DNA of 57,333 nt. Origin: an uncultured Bacteroidia bacterium (GTDB lineage: Bacteria; Bacteroidota; Bacteroidia; Bacteroidales; UBA932). The notes under the pieces were generated by a model. That model saw only the letters and a list, made by a program, of their open reading frames with translations. It made no database searches and had not been told where the DNA came from. The translations under genes were made by a program, and so were the position numbers. The stretch spans positions 1-57,333 of the forward strand of contig CADASN010000011.1 in assembly GCA_902790635.1 (NCBI GenBank). Direction: 5' to 3'. Shown here piece by piece: positions 1-12,706 of the stretch (the first letter of the stretch is position 1; every line of letters begins with the position of its first letter).

Positions 1-1
1 G

Positions 2-2145
2 AAGCAGATCTCCGCCGACCAGCAGGGATTCAACCCCGTGTTCATGATGCTGGACTCCGGTGCCCGTGGTTCCACCACCCAGATCAAGCAGCTCTGCGGT
101 ATGCGTGGCCTTATGGCCAAGCCGCAGAAGGCCGGCGCCTCCGGTGCGGACATTATCGAGAACCCGATCGTGTCCAACCTGAAGGAGGGTATGACCGTGC
201 TCGAATACTTCATCTCCACCCACGGTGCCCGTAAGGGTCTGGCCGATACCGCCCTTAAGACGGCTGACGCCGGTTACCTGACCCGCCGTCTGGTGGACGT
301 GTCCCACGACGTGATCATCACGGAAGAGGATTGCGGCACGCTCCGCGGTCTGATCGCCACCGCGATCAAGAACAAGGACGAAGTCGTCGAGTCCCTCGGC
401 GAGCGCATCCTGGGCCGTACTTCCGTCCACGACATCTTCAACCCGCTGACCGGTGAGCTCATCATCAAGGCCGGTGAGGAGATCCGTGAGAAGGAAGCCG
501 ACCTGATCGACTCCCTGCCGATCGAGCAGGTAGAGATCCGTTCGGTGCTCACCTGCGAGAGCCGCAAGGGCGTCTGCGCCAAGTGCTACGGCCGCAACCT
601 CGCGACCTCCCGCATGGTCGAGAAGGGCGAATGGTCGGCGTCATCGCCGCCCAGTCCATCGGTGAACCGGGTACCCAGCTGACCCTGCGTACCTTCCACG
701 TCGGTGGTACCGCTTCTTCCTCCGCTGCCGATTCCTCCATCGAGTCGAAGTACGACGGTATCCTCAAATTCGAGGAGCTCCGTACCATCGACCGTGTCAC
801 GGATGAAGGCAAGATCGAGAGCGTCGTCGTGAGCCGCATGACCGAGCTCCGCATCCTCGACGAGAACACCGGCATCACCTTCTCCCAGTACGATGTGCCC
901 TACGGCGCCGTGCTCTACAAGAAGGACGGTGACAAGGTGACCAAGGGCGACCTCATCTGCGAATGGGACGCCTACAACGCCACCACCATCGTCGAGACCG
1001 CCGGTACGGTGAGCTTCGAGAACATGATCGAAGGCTCCACCTACCAGAAGGATGCCGCCGACGAGTTCTCCATCAGCACCGACAAGGTCATCATCGAGTC
1101 CAAGGACAAGACCAAGAGTCCCGCCATGCACATCCTTGACGAGCAGGGCAAGAGCCTCAGGCAGTTCAACCTGCCGGTGGGCGCCCACGTCATGGCTGAA
1201 AGCGGCAGCAAGGTCAAGGTGGGTGACGTGATCATGAAGATCCCGCGCGCCATCGGCAAGGCCAGTGATATCACCGGCGGTCTGCCGCGCGTCACGGAGC
1301 TCTTCGAGGCCCGCAACCCGTCCAACCCCGCTTTCCTCTCCGAAATCAACGGCGAGGTCTTCATGGGGAAGGTCAAGCGCGGTAACCGCGAGATCATCGT
1401 CAAGAACAAGTCCGGTGTCTCGAAGTCGTACCTCGTCCCGCTCACCAAGCAGATCCTGGTCCAGGAGAACGACTATGTCAAGGCCGGCACCCCGCTGTCC
1501 GACGGCGGCGTGTCCCCGAGCGACATCCTCGCCATCCTCGGACCGGTCAAGGCCCAGGAATACATTGTCAATGAAGTGCAGGCCGTCTACCGCCTCCAGG
1601 GTGTGAAGATCAACGACAAGCACTTCGAGATCATCGTCCGTCAGATGATGCGCAAGGTCGAGATCACCTTCCCGGGTGACACCGAATTCCTCAACGAGGA
1701 GATGGTGGACAAGTGGCGCTTCATGGACGTCAACGACAGCATCTACGGCAAGTTCTACATCCTGGATGCCGGCGGATCCCAGAAGTACGAGGCCGGCCAG
1801 ATCATCGGAGCCCGCGAGATGCGCAGCGAGAACGCTTCGCTCGAGCGTCAGGGCCTGCCGATGATGGCCACCCGTCCGACCCAGCCGGCGACGGCGCGCC
1901 TGATCCTCCAGGGTATCACCCGCGCAGCCCTCAAGACCGACAGCTTCATCTCCGCCGCCTCCTTCCAGGAGACCACCAAGGTGCTCAGCGAAGCCGCCAT
2001 CCGCGGCCGTGTGGACCATCTCGAAGGCCTCAAGGAGAATGTCATCTGCGGACACCTGATCCCTGCCGGTACCGGTCTGAAGAACTACCAGGACATCATC
2101 GTCGGCCGCAAGGACGAGATGACCCAGGAGCTCAACGAGCTGTAA
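2..2145 (+). CDS. rpoC: DNA-directed RNA polymerase subunit beta', C-terminal part, with apparent frameshift
   Basis: This is the catalytic largest subunit of RNA polymerase; the window opens inside the gene, so only about the last 714 residues are present. Frame 2 reads the conserved segments [39 protein letters not shown] and [17 protein letters not shown] (the second half of the zinc-binding cysteine set). At about 629-632 the frame shifts: the invariant [17 protein letters not shown] block continues only in frame 1, which runs to TAA at 2145. Family alignment predicts GE-(M)VGVIAAQ, so restoring one A in the run before ATGG heals the gene. Because rpoC is essential, a sequencing or assembly error is the likeliest cause. 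The gene ends in a strong terminator 23 bp later. Confidence 0.96.
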
Positions 2146-2167
2146 GGCTCATGCTTTTGAATTGACC

Positions 2168-2202
2168 GAAGCCGGGTCCCGCGGGACCCGGCTTCCTTTT
2201 TT
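2168..2202 (+). terminator. Rho-independent terminator of rpoC
   Basis: A perfect 13-bp stem (GAAGCCGGGTCCC / GGGACCCGGCTTC) with a 2-nt loop is followed by CTTTTTT. It starts 22 bases after the rpoC stop codon and closes the rpo operon. Confidence 0.95.
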
Positions 2203-2262
2203 AAATGGACGCATGTATGATGCTCTTTGTTTCCGGATGCATCGCAAGTCGCATATTTTTCC

Positions 2263-2270
2263 TAAATTTG
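2263..2270 (+). promoter_or_regulatory. Bacteroidota -7 box of cysE
   Basis: TAAATTTG matches the TAnnTTTG consensus and ends 5 nt before the chosen ATG at 2276. Transcription would begin at or next to the start codon. No convincing -33 TTTG is seen at the usual spacing. Confidence 0.6.
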
Positions 2271-2275
2271 CGGCC

Positions 2276-2998
2276 ATGGAAGAATCGCTGACCGAACTGG
2301 TCGCGCTGATGCGCCGTATCGTCTTTCCCGAGTACCTCGGGCAGGACGACCGCGCCCTGGACCTGATGCGCGTACGGAGCCTGGTCCGCAAGATTGCAGG
2401 TGACAAGCGCGCAGATGCCTTCATGGAGCGCATCCCGGAGATCACCCGGCTGCTCCACACCGACGTGGAAGCCATCGCAGACAACGACCCGGCGGTCACC
2501 GACCGCATGGAGATTGTGCTCTGCTATCCCTGCATCAAGGTGATGCTCCACTATCGCACGGCCCACGAGCTGCTGCAGCTCGAAGTGCCCGTGGCCCCGC
2601 GCCTGCTCACGGAGATGGCCCATTCGGCCACCGGCATCGATATCCATCCGGGCGCGAAGATCGGCGAGTATTTCGCCATCGACCACGGGACCGGCGTCGT
2701 CATCGGCGCCACAACCGTAATCGGCGACCATGTGATGCTCTACCAGGGCGTCACGCTCGGTGCCAAGAACTTCAAGTACGATCCCGACGGACGGCCGATT
2801 GACGAGCCCCGGCATCCCATCCTGGAGGACAATGTCACCGTCTATGCCAACTCGACCATCCTCGGACGCGTGACCATCGGCCACGACACCGTCGTCGGCG
2901 GTAACGTCTGGCTCACCCACGATGTCCCGCCCCGCTCGCGCATCCTGCAGTCCAGCGCCGTGGAGCAGCCGTTGTTCACCGACGGAGCCGGGATCTGA
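2276..2998 (+). CDS. cysE: Serine O-acetyltransferase
   Basis: Transfers acetyl from acetyl-CoA to L-serine, giving O-acetylserine, the acceptor for CysK (gene at 5707). The 240-residue protein has a helical N-terminal part and a C-terminal left-handed beta helix of hexapeptide repeats. Visible family motifs include HPGAKIG, the active-site region AIDHGTGVVIG, YQGVTLGA and GGNVWLTHDVP. The reading frame is open upstream to 2162, but that stretch contains the rpoC terminator. ATG 2276 lies just after a -7 box and is therefore preferred. It is monocistronic, read away from rpoC. It fits the sulfur amino acid cluster that continues at 4.4 kb. Confidence 0.93.
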   Translation: MEESLTELVALMRRIVFPEYLGQDDRALDLMRVRSLVRKIAGDKRADAFMERIPEITRLLHTDVEAIADNDPAVTDRMEIVLCYPCIKVMLHYRTAHELLQLEVPVAPRLLTEMAHSATGIDIHPGAKIGEYFAIDHGTGVVIGATTVIGDHVMLYQGVTLGAKNFKYDPDGRPIDEPRHPILEDNVTVYANSTILGRVTIGHDTVVGGNVWLTHDVPPRSRILQSSAVEQPLFTDGAGI

Positions 2999-3042
2999 AA
3001 GCCCACTTTTCAAGAAATGTCTCACAATTAAAACAACCCAAG

Positions 3043-3402
3043 ATGAAAATTAAAAAACTCCTTCTGACGGTATTGGCCGCAGTGTGCGTTCTGACCCTTT
3101 TCTCTTCCTGCGAGAAGCACGACCAGACCAACGGTCTTTATACGTATTCTGCCTCCGGCGATTTATCCAGCTCCGGTAGCGGTAGCTTGTACACTATCGC
3201 TTCATTCCAAGGCGCGATCAACAGTGTTGTAGGTTCTGGTCCGTCGCAGATCAACGATGCAGCCGTCGTCGTGGCCTGCGATGCCGTCGATGCCAAGATC
3301 AAGGCCGATACCGGCACCAAGGTTAAAGGCTATGTCGAGATCTCGCGTAAGGGATTCAATGATAGCGGCAAAGGCACGGTTATCAGGAAATACACCTATT
3401 AA
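3043..3402 (+). CDS. Small uncharacterised lipoprotein
   Basis: A 119-residue protein with a typical lipoprotein signal: basic start MKIKK, hydrophobic core, lipobox LFSSC with the lipidated cysteine near residue 23. The mature part is short, rich in Ser, Gly and Ala, then a mixed alpha/beta-looking segment (INDAAVVVACDAVDAKI) and a Lys-rich end. No family is recognised. It is probably anchored in the outer membrane or periplasm. It stands alone between cysE and the convergent Lrp-type gene and is followed by a GC-rich hairpin. The role is unknown. Confidence 0.75.
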   Translation: MKIKKLLLTVLAAVCVLTLFSSCEKHDQTNGLYTYSASGDLSSSGSGSLYTIASFQGAINSVVGSGPSQINDAAVVVACDAVDAKIKADTGTKVKGYVEISRKGFNDSGKGTVIRKYTY

Positions 3403-3422
3403 GCCAATCCGCCCCATCATGG

Positions 3423-3454
3423 TTCGACCCCTCCCGCAATCGGGAGGGGTCGAA
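3423..3454. terminator. Hairpin between convergent genes
   Basis: TTCGACCCCTCCCG and its exact inverse flank a 4-nt loop, giving a 14-bp stem. It lies between the stop codons of the lipoprotein and the convergent lrp-like gene, so it could terminate both transcripts, but no clear T-run follows on either strand. Confidence 0.6.
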
Positions 3455-3492
3455 TCGTTGATACCGGCCCTGTCCGGCGCTCAAGGACCGCT

Positions 3493-3957
3493 TCAGCGCA
3501 CCGGTACGGCGTGGGTATTCTTGACTTCGCCCATGACGAAAGAACTGTTGAGTCCGCCGATGCAGTCGAGTTCACCCAAGATCCGCAGCACGAACTGCTG
3601 GTACTCCTTCATGCTGGAGACATAGACCTTGAGAAGGAAGTCGTAGTCACCGGAGATGTTGTAGCATTCCCCGACCTCCTCCATCGTCTGTACGGCGTCC
3701 ATCAAGCGTTGTGCATTCTCGAAGGTATGCTGCTTCATCTTGATGTAGCAGAACGCGATGAAGGAGCAGTCGAGCTTCTCCGCGTCCAGCACGGCCACAT
3801 AACCCTTGATGTAGCCCTGCTCGCGCAGGCGCCTGATGCGCTCGAAGACGGGCGTAGGGGAAAGGTGCACGCGCGCGGCGACCTGCTTGTTGGTCAGCGC
3901 AGCATCCTCCTGCAGGATCCGCAGGATGGCAAGGTCGGTCGTGTCAAGTCCGCTCAT
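3493..3957 (-). CDS. Lrp/AsnC family transcriptional regulator
   Basis: A 154-residue feast/famine regulator. The N-terminal winged helix-turn-helix (about residues 4-60, with LSPTPVFERIRRLREQGYI as recognition helix and wing) binds DNA. The C-terminal RAM domain (about 65-150, with ECYNISGDYDFLLKV) binds amino acids and drives oligomerisation. It is divergent from metY across a 450-bp repeat-rich gap. Lrp-family proteins often control the neighbouring amino acid genes, so control of metY/cysK is a reasonable inference but is not shown by any defined operator. The effector could be a sulfur or branched-chain amino acid. Confidence 0.92.
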   Translation of the reverse strand: MSGLDTTDLAILRILQEDAALTNKQVAARVHLSPTPVFERIRRLREQGYIKGYVAVLDAEKLDCSFIAFCYIKMKQHTFENAQRLMDAVQTMEEVGECYNISGDYDFLLKVYVSSMKEYQQFVLRILGELDCIGGLNSSFVMGEVKNTHAVPVR

Positions 3958-4407
3958 ACCACTGAAAAGAAAAATAATCTGTCAACCCGTGTTTAACCAT
4001 CCAGTTCTGGACAATTTTATCAAACTACCGCGTAAAAATAGGTATATTTTCCTAATTATCAAAAAACCTTGGAATATCTATCTATTCCCCCGACCTTTGT
4101 CATTGCCCGCCGGAACGATAATCCCGTTCGGAGCCTTTGCCGGAAAGGTGTCAACAGCGATGCGAAGGCAGTTGGAAGTCCCGCCGGAGCGGAAGTCCCG
4201 TTCGGAGCCGTTGCCGGAAAGGTATTGACAGCGATGCGACGGTAGTTGGAAGATCCGCCGGAGCGGAAGTCCCGTTTCGGAGCCGTTTTCCCCGAATGGG
4301 GTCGGCCGAGCGGAGCGAGGACGATTAGCGGAGAAACGGGAGCTTCCGTCCGGCGGGAAACGACCCCGAGGAAACAACAAAAAGAAACAATTTAAAAAAC
4401 AAAGAAT
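3958..4407 (+). repeat. Repeat-rich intergenic region upstream of metY (74-bp tandem repeat plus inverted copy)
   Basis: This 450-bp gap between the divergent lrp-like gene and metY holds two almost identical 74-bp direct repeats (4123-4196 and 4197-4270). A degenerate piece precedes them (about 4107-4122) and a partial third follows (4271 to about 4290). The tail of the unit (CCGCCGGAGCGGAAGTCCCG) recurs inverted at 4333-4357, so a long hairpin could form around 4255-4357. GACCTTTG at 4091-4098 is near the -7 consensus; if it is used, the repeats would lie in a 300-nt leader of metY. An A-rich stretch just before ATG 4408 is typical of Bacteroidota ribosome loading sites. Confidence 0.75.
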
Positions 4408-5694
4408 ATGAGCACGCAGAATTATCACGTTGAGACCCTGGCTCTCCATGTCGGCCAGGAGACCCCTGACCCCGCATCAGACGCCCGCGCAGTCCCCATC
4501 TACCAGACGACCTCCTACGTCTTCCGCAACAGCCAGCACGCCGCCGACCGCTTCGGCCTGCGCGACCCCGGCAACATCTACGGCCGCCTGACCAACTCCA
4601 CCCAGGCCGTCTTCGAAGAACGCGTCGCCGCCCTGGAAGGCGGCGTGGCAGGCCTTGCCGTCGCCTCCGGCGCTGCGGCCATCACCTACGCCCTGCAGAA
4701 TGTCCTGCAGAACGGCGACCACATCATCGCCGCGGACAACCTCTACGGCGGCTCCTACAACCTGATCACCCACACGCTCTCCACGCAGGGCATCGAGAAT
4801 ACCATCCTGAACGTCAACGACCTGCAGGCGCTCGAGGCCGCCATCCGGCCCAACACCAAGGTCATCTACGCCGAGACCTTCGGCAACCCCAACTCCGACG
4901 TCGCCGACTTCGAAGGCATCGCCGCGGTGGCGCACAAGCACCACATCGTCTTCATCGTGGACAACACCTTCGCCCCCATCCTCATCCGCCCGCTGGAGCA
5001 CGGCGCCGACATCGTGGTCCATTCCGCAACCAAATTCATCGGCGGCCACGGCAGCTCGCTCGGCGGCGTGATCGTGGACGGCGGCAAATTCGACTGGAAG
5101 GCGAATGCCGACAAATACCCTACCCTCGCAAAACCCGACCCCAGCTACCACGGTGCCGTATTCGCGGACGTCGCCGGCCCGGCCGCCTTCGTCACGCGCA
5201 TCCGTGCGGTCATCCTGCGCGACACCGGCGCTGCCATCAGCCCCTTCAACGCCTGGATCCTCCTGCAGGGCGTCGAATCCCTGCCGCTGCGCATCGAGCG
5301 CCACACGCAGAACGCCCTCAAGGTGGTCGAGTACCTCTCCAAGCACCCCAAGGTGGCGAAAGTCAACCACCCGGCGCTGCCGGACCACCACGACCACGCA
5401 CTCTACTGTCGCTATTTCCCGAAGGGAGCAGGATCCATTTTCACCTTCGAGATCAAGGGCACGCAGGAAGACGCCTGGCGCTTCATCGACCGGCTGCAGA
5501 TCTTCTCCCTGCTCGCGAACGTGGCGGACGTCAAGAGCCTGGTGATCCACCCCTACACCACCACCCACTCGCAGCTCAGCCCCGAAGAACTGGCGGAGCA
5601 GCACATCACGCCGACCACCATCCGCCTTTCCATCGGCGTCGAACACATCGATGACATCCTGGCGGACCTGGAACAGGCATTCAACAATTATTAG
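4408..5694 (+). CDS. metY: O-acetylhomoserine sulfhydrylase (homocysteine synthase)
   Basis: PLP enzyme of the Cys/Met metabolism family that makes homocysteine from O-acetylhomoserine and sulfide. The 428 residues match the usual length of this subgroup, which is longer than MetB/MetC. Signatures are YQTTSYVF, the substrate-loop segment FGLRDPGNIYGRLTNST, and the PLP lysine at about residue 209 in HSATKFIGGHGSS. The C-terminal domain has SIGVEHIDDILADLEQA. It lies 12 bp upstream of cysK on the same strand. Cystathionine gamma-synthase is the main alternative, but the length and insert pattern favour direct sulfhydrylation. Confidence 0.92.
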   Translation: MSTQNYHVETLALHVGQETPDPASDARAVPIYQTTSYVFRNSQHAADRFGLRDPGNIYGRLTNSTQAVFEERVAALEGGVAGLAVASGAAAITYALQNVLQNGDHIIAADNLYGGSYNLITHTLSTQGIENTILNVNDLQALEAAIRPNTKVIYAETFGNPNSDVADFEGIAAVAHKHHIVFIVDNTFAPILIRPLEHGADIVVHSATKFIGGHGSSLGGVIVDGGKFDWKANADKYPTLAKPDPSYHGAVFADVAGPAAFVTRIRAVILRDTGAAISPFNAWILLQGVESLPLRIERHTQNALKVVEYLSKHPKVAKVNHPALPDHHDHALYCRYFPKGAGSIFTFEIKGTQEDAWRFIDRLQIFSLLANVADVKSLVIHPYTTTHSQLSPEELAEQHITPTTIRLSIGVEHIDDILADLEQAFNNY

Positions 5695-5702
5695 TACCTT
5701 TA
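5695..5702 (+). promoter_or_regulatory. -7 box of cysK, overlapping the metY end
   Basis: TACCTTTA begins at the last base region of metY and ends 4 nt before the cysK ATG. This suggests cysK has its own, probably leaderless, transcript besides readthrough from metY. Confidence 0.5.
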
Positions 5703-5706
5703 CGTC

Positions 5707-6624
<918 letters not shown>

Positions 6625-6659
6625 ATCGGTTTAAACGGGGAGAAATGGCAGAAAATCAC

Positions 6660-6691
6660 TATCTTTACGGGGATAAGTAGTTATTACCCCG
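6660..6691 (+). promoter_or_regulatory. metF promoter box and start-codon hairpin
   Basis: TATCTTTA (6660-6667) is a -7 box. It abuts an inverted repeat CGGGGATAA-GTAG-TTAT-T-ACCCCG (6668-6691) that ends at the base before ATG 6692. It may be an operator or an RNA hairpin that limits access to the start. Where transcription starts decides which. Confidence 0.5.
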
Positions 6692-7587
6692 ATGAAGCCC
6701 TTCCCTTCGCTTGAGATCGTACCGCCCCTCAAGGGCATCACCAAGACCGAACTCCTGGACAATATACGTCAGTTCATGGAGTTCGGCCCCCGTTATATCA
6801 ACGTCACCTGCCACCGCGACGAGTATGAGTTCCGCGCGGAGGCGGACGGCAGCTATACACGGCACCTGCTGCGCAAGCGCATCAGCCAGACCGCAGTCTG
6901 CGCCGCCGTGCAGGCGGCTTTCCCGGAGGTGGAAGTGGTCCCGCACCTGATCTGCGGCGGGGCCAGTGCCGAGCAGATCGAATCGCAGTTGCAGGATTTC
7001 AAGTTCATGGGCATCCGCAACATCCTGGTCCTGCGGGGCGACGCCGTGCCGGGCGAGAAGCGTTTCACGCCCGAGCCCGACGGGTATGCCCATGCGGATG
7101 AGCTGGTTGCGGCGATCCGCCGCTTCGAGACGGTGAATGCCGGACACCGCCTCTTCACGCTCGGCGTAGGCGGCTACCCGGAGAAGCATTTCGAGTCGCC
7201 CAACCCGGAGACCGACATCCAGTATCTCAAGAAAAAAGTTGACGCCGGTGCCGACCAGATCATCACCCAGATGTTTTTCGACAACGCCGTCTTCTATGAT
7301 TTCGTGGCGCGCTGCCGCGCCGCGGGCATCACCGTACCCATCATTCCCGGCATCAAGCCCCTCTCGACGCATCACCAGGTCGACATCCTGCCGGAGACCT
7401 TCTCCATCGACATCCCCGTGGACCTGACCGCGGAAGTGGCCGCCCACCCCGGGAACGCCTACGAGATCGGCCAGGAATGGTGCAAGGAGCAGTGCCGCGA
7501 CCTGATCGCCCACGGCGTGGAGGAGATCCATTTCTACACGATGGGCCGCAGCGACAACGTCATCAACATCCTGAAAGACTGCTTCTG

Positions 7588-7588
<1 letters not shown>
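6692..7588 (+). CDS. metF: 5,10-methylenetetrahydrofolate reductase
   Basis: FAD enzyme that reduces methylene-THF to methyl-THF, the methyl donor used by the next gene, metH. The 298-residue TIM-barrel protein has VPPLKG near the N-terminus, the segment VVPHLICGGAS, NILVLRGDAVPGE, the folate/FAD region GVGGYPEKHFESPN, and the barrel strand ADQIITQMFFDNAVF. It overlaps metH by one base (TGATG), so the two are translationally coupled. This coupling supports a methionine-forming methyl transfer operon. Confidence 0.95.
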
Positions 7589-11265
<3,677 letters not shown>

Positions 11266-11283
11266 TCCCCCTGCGCTTTCCTG

Positions 11284-12540
11284 TCAGGCGTCGACCCAGA
11301 GGAAAACCTTGTCGCCGCGGTGGAGGCGGCCGTCGGGGCAGAGCTCGCAAGGGACGCGGACCGAGCAGCGGCTGCCTTTCGGTGCCCGCTCCACCGGATC
11401 GAACTCCAGGCGGATGTCGGATGCATCGAATTCGACGACCCCGGTGGTGGCGCCGATGACCATCAGGCGGTCACCACAATGCAGATCCTGGGTCTCTACG
11501 GACAATTCGGCCACGCCGATCCGGTCGAACCAGTTGGTCACCTTGCCGAGATAGACCTTGCGCCGGGTAGCCTGGGTACCATACACGGCACTCCATTCGC
11601 CCAGGCGGGCGCCCTGGTAATAGCCGTCCCAGAAGCCCCGGTTAAAGACTTCCGCGAGTTCCGATTTCAGCAAAGCGGCCAGTCCGGGCGTGTAGGTCCC
11701 GTCGCAGACGGCATCGGCCGCCCGCCGGTAGCAGGAAGCGCAGCGCTTGACATATTCCGCGGAGCGGGCCCGCCCCTCGATTTTGAAAACCCGCACGCCG
11801 GAGTCGATGATGCGGTCCAGGAACTCGATGGTACAGAGGTCCTTGGGGGACATGATGTATTCGTTGTCAATGAGCAGCTCGTTTCCGGTCTCGCGGTCGC
11901 GGACCTCGTAGCTGCGACGGCAGACCTGGTAGCAGGCACCCCGGTTGGCGGAGGCCCCGGCGGCATGCAGGGAGAGGTAGCATTTGCCGCTGACGGCCAT
12001 GCAGAGGGCCCCGTGGGCGAACATCTCGATGCGCACCAGCTCCCCTGACGGGCCGCAGATCCGCTCCCGGACAATGGCCTCGTGGATATCCTTGACCTGG
12101 TCGAGGGTCAGCTCCCGCGCCAGCACGACCACGTCCGCGAACTGCGCATAGAAGCGCAGCGACTCCACGTTGGAGATGGACAACTGCGTGGAGATGTGGA
12201 CTTCGAGCCCGATCTGCCGGCAATACTGGATGGCAGCGATGTCCGATGCGATCACGGCATCCACCCCCGCCGCCCGGGCAGCGTCCAGCGCTTCACGCAT
12301 ATCCGCCAGGTCGACCTGGAACAGGGTGATATTCAGCGTCAGATAGCTGCGGATCCCGGCTTCGCGGCAGATGCGCACGACTTCCGGCAGGTCCTCCGGC
12401 AGGAAATTGCTCGCCGAGCGGCTGCGCATGTTCAACCGCCCGATACCGAAATAAACGGAGTCCGCTCCGCCCTGAATCGCCGCCCGCAAACAGTCGAAGC
12501 CGCCTGCCGGCGCCATGATCTCTAGGTCTTTCTTGTCCAT
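11284..12540 (-). CDS. Peptidase U32 family protein, probable tRNA hydroxylation factor
   Basis: A 418-residue U32-family protein. These proteins were first called collagenases; several are now known to act in prephenate-dependent hydroxylation of tRNA uridine or 23S rRNA. Visible features are EIMAPAGGFDCLRAAIQGGAD at the N-terminus, the barrel, a cysteine-rich signature (CMAVSGKCYLS, NRGACYQVCRR), and FKIEGRARSAEYV. A beta-barrel tail ends in GDKVFLWVDA. The start at 12540 (MDKKDLEIM) is chosen over an upstream TTG; a TATCTTTG box at 12547-12554 supports it. It resembles TrhP-like proteins more than RlhA, but the exact substrate cannot be set here. It is convergent with metH. Confidence 0.85.
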   Translation of the reverse strand: MDKKDLEIMAPAGGFDCLRAAIQGGADSVYFGIGRLNMRSRSASNFLPEDLPEVVRICREAGIRSYLTLNITLFQVDLADMREALDAARAAGVDAVIASDIAAIQYCRQIGLEVHISTQLSISNVESLRFYAQFADVVVLARELTLDQVKDIHEAIVRERICGPSGELVRIEMFAHGALCMAVSGKCYLSLHAAGASANRGACYQVCRRSYEVRDRETGNELLIDNEYIMSPKDLCTIEFLDRIIDSGVRVFKIEGRARSAEYVKRCASCYRRAADAVCDGTYTPGLAALLKSELAEVFNRGFWDGYYQGARLGEWSAVYGTQATRRKVYLGKVTNWFDRIGVAELSVETQDLHCGDRLMVIGATTGVVEFDASDIRLEFDPVERAPKGSRCSVRVPCELCPDGRLHRGDKVFLWVDA

Positions 12541-12546
12541 ACCATG

Positions 12547-12554
12547 CAAAGATA
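12547..12554 (-). promoter_or_regulatory. -7 box of the U32 gene
   Basis: On the minus strand TATCTTTG ends 6 nt before ATG 12540, placing the transcript start at or near the start codon. Confidence 0.6.
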
Positions 12555-12682
12555 CGTAAAATAGCTGTACCTCGCCCGGATGGGGCAGGGTTTCCGGGCG
12601 ACCCCTGCCAATATCACGAGGGGTTGCCCGTATATCCTGACAAAAACGGGCGGGATGGCGCTGATTTTTGGCGGGAAAACCT

Positions 12683-12690
12683 TATTTTTG
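12683..12690 (+). promoter_or_regulatory. -7 box of the GH31 gene
   Basis: TATTTTTG lies 16 nt upstream of ATG 12707. It fits the TAnnTTTG consensus and leaves a short leader. Confidence 0.6.
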
Positions 12691-12706
12691 TAAAAATGGT
12701 TTTCCC

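Noticed and set aside
586-2055. Long open frame antisense to rpoC (489 codons), and similar long antisense frames opposite metY, metH, gpmI, the M3 peptidase, the TonB receptor and the SusC/SusD operon
   Set aside because: They mirror the codon structure of high-GC genes on the other strand, have composition unlike real proteins (runs of Val, Gly, Asp, His), and no recognisable domains.
2162-2275. Longer N-terminus for CysE
   Set aside because: It would be encoded by the rpoC terminator and the promoter box; the family N-terminus begins at 2276.
4123-4270. CRISPR array
   Set aside because: Only two full 74-bp direct units without distinct spacers; no cas genes in the window.
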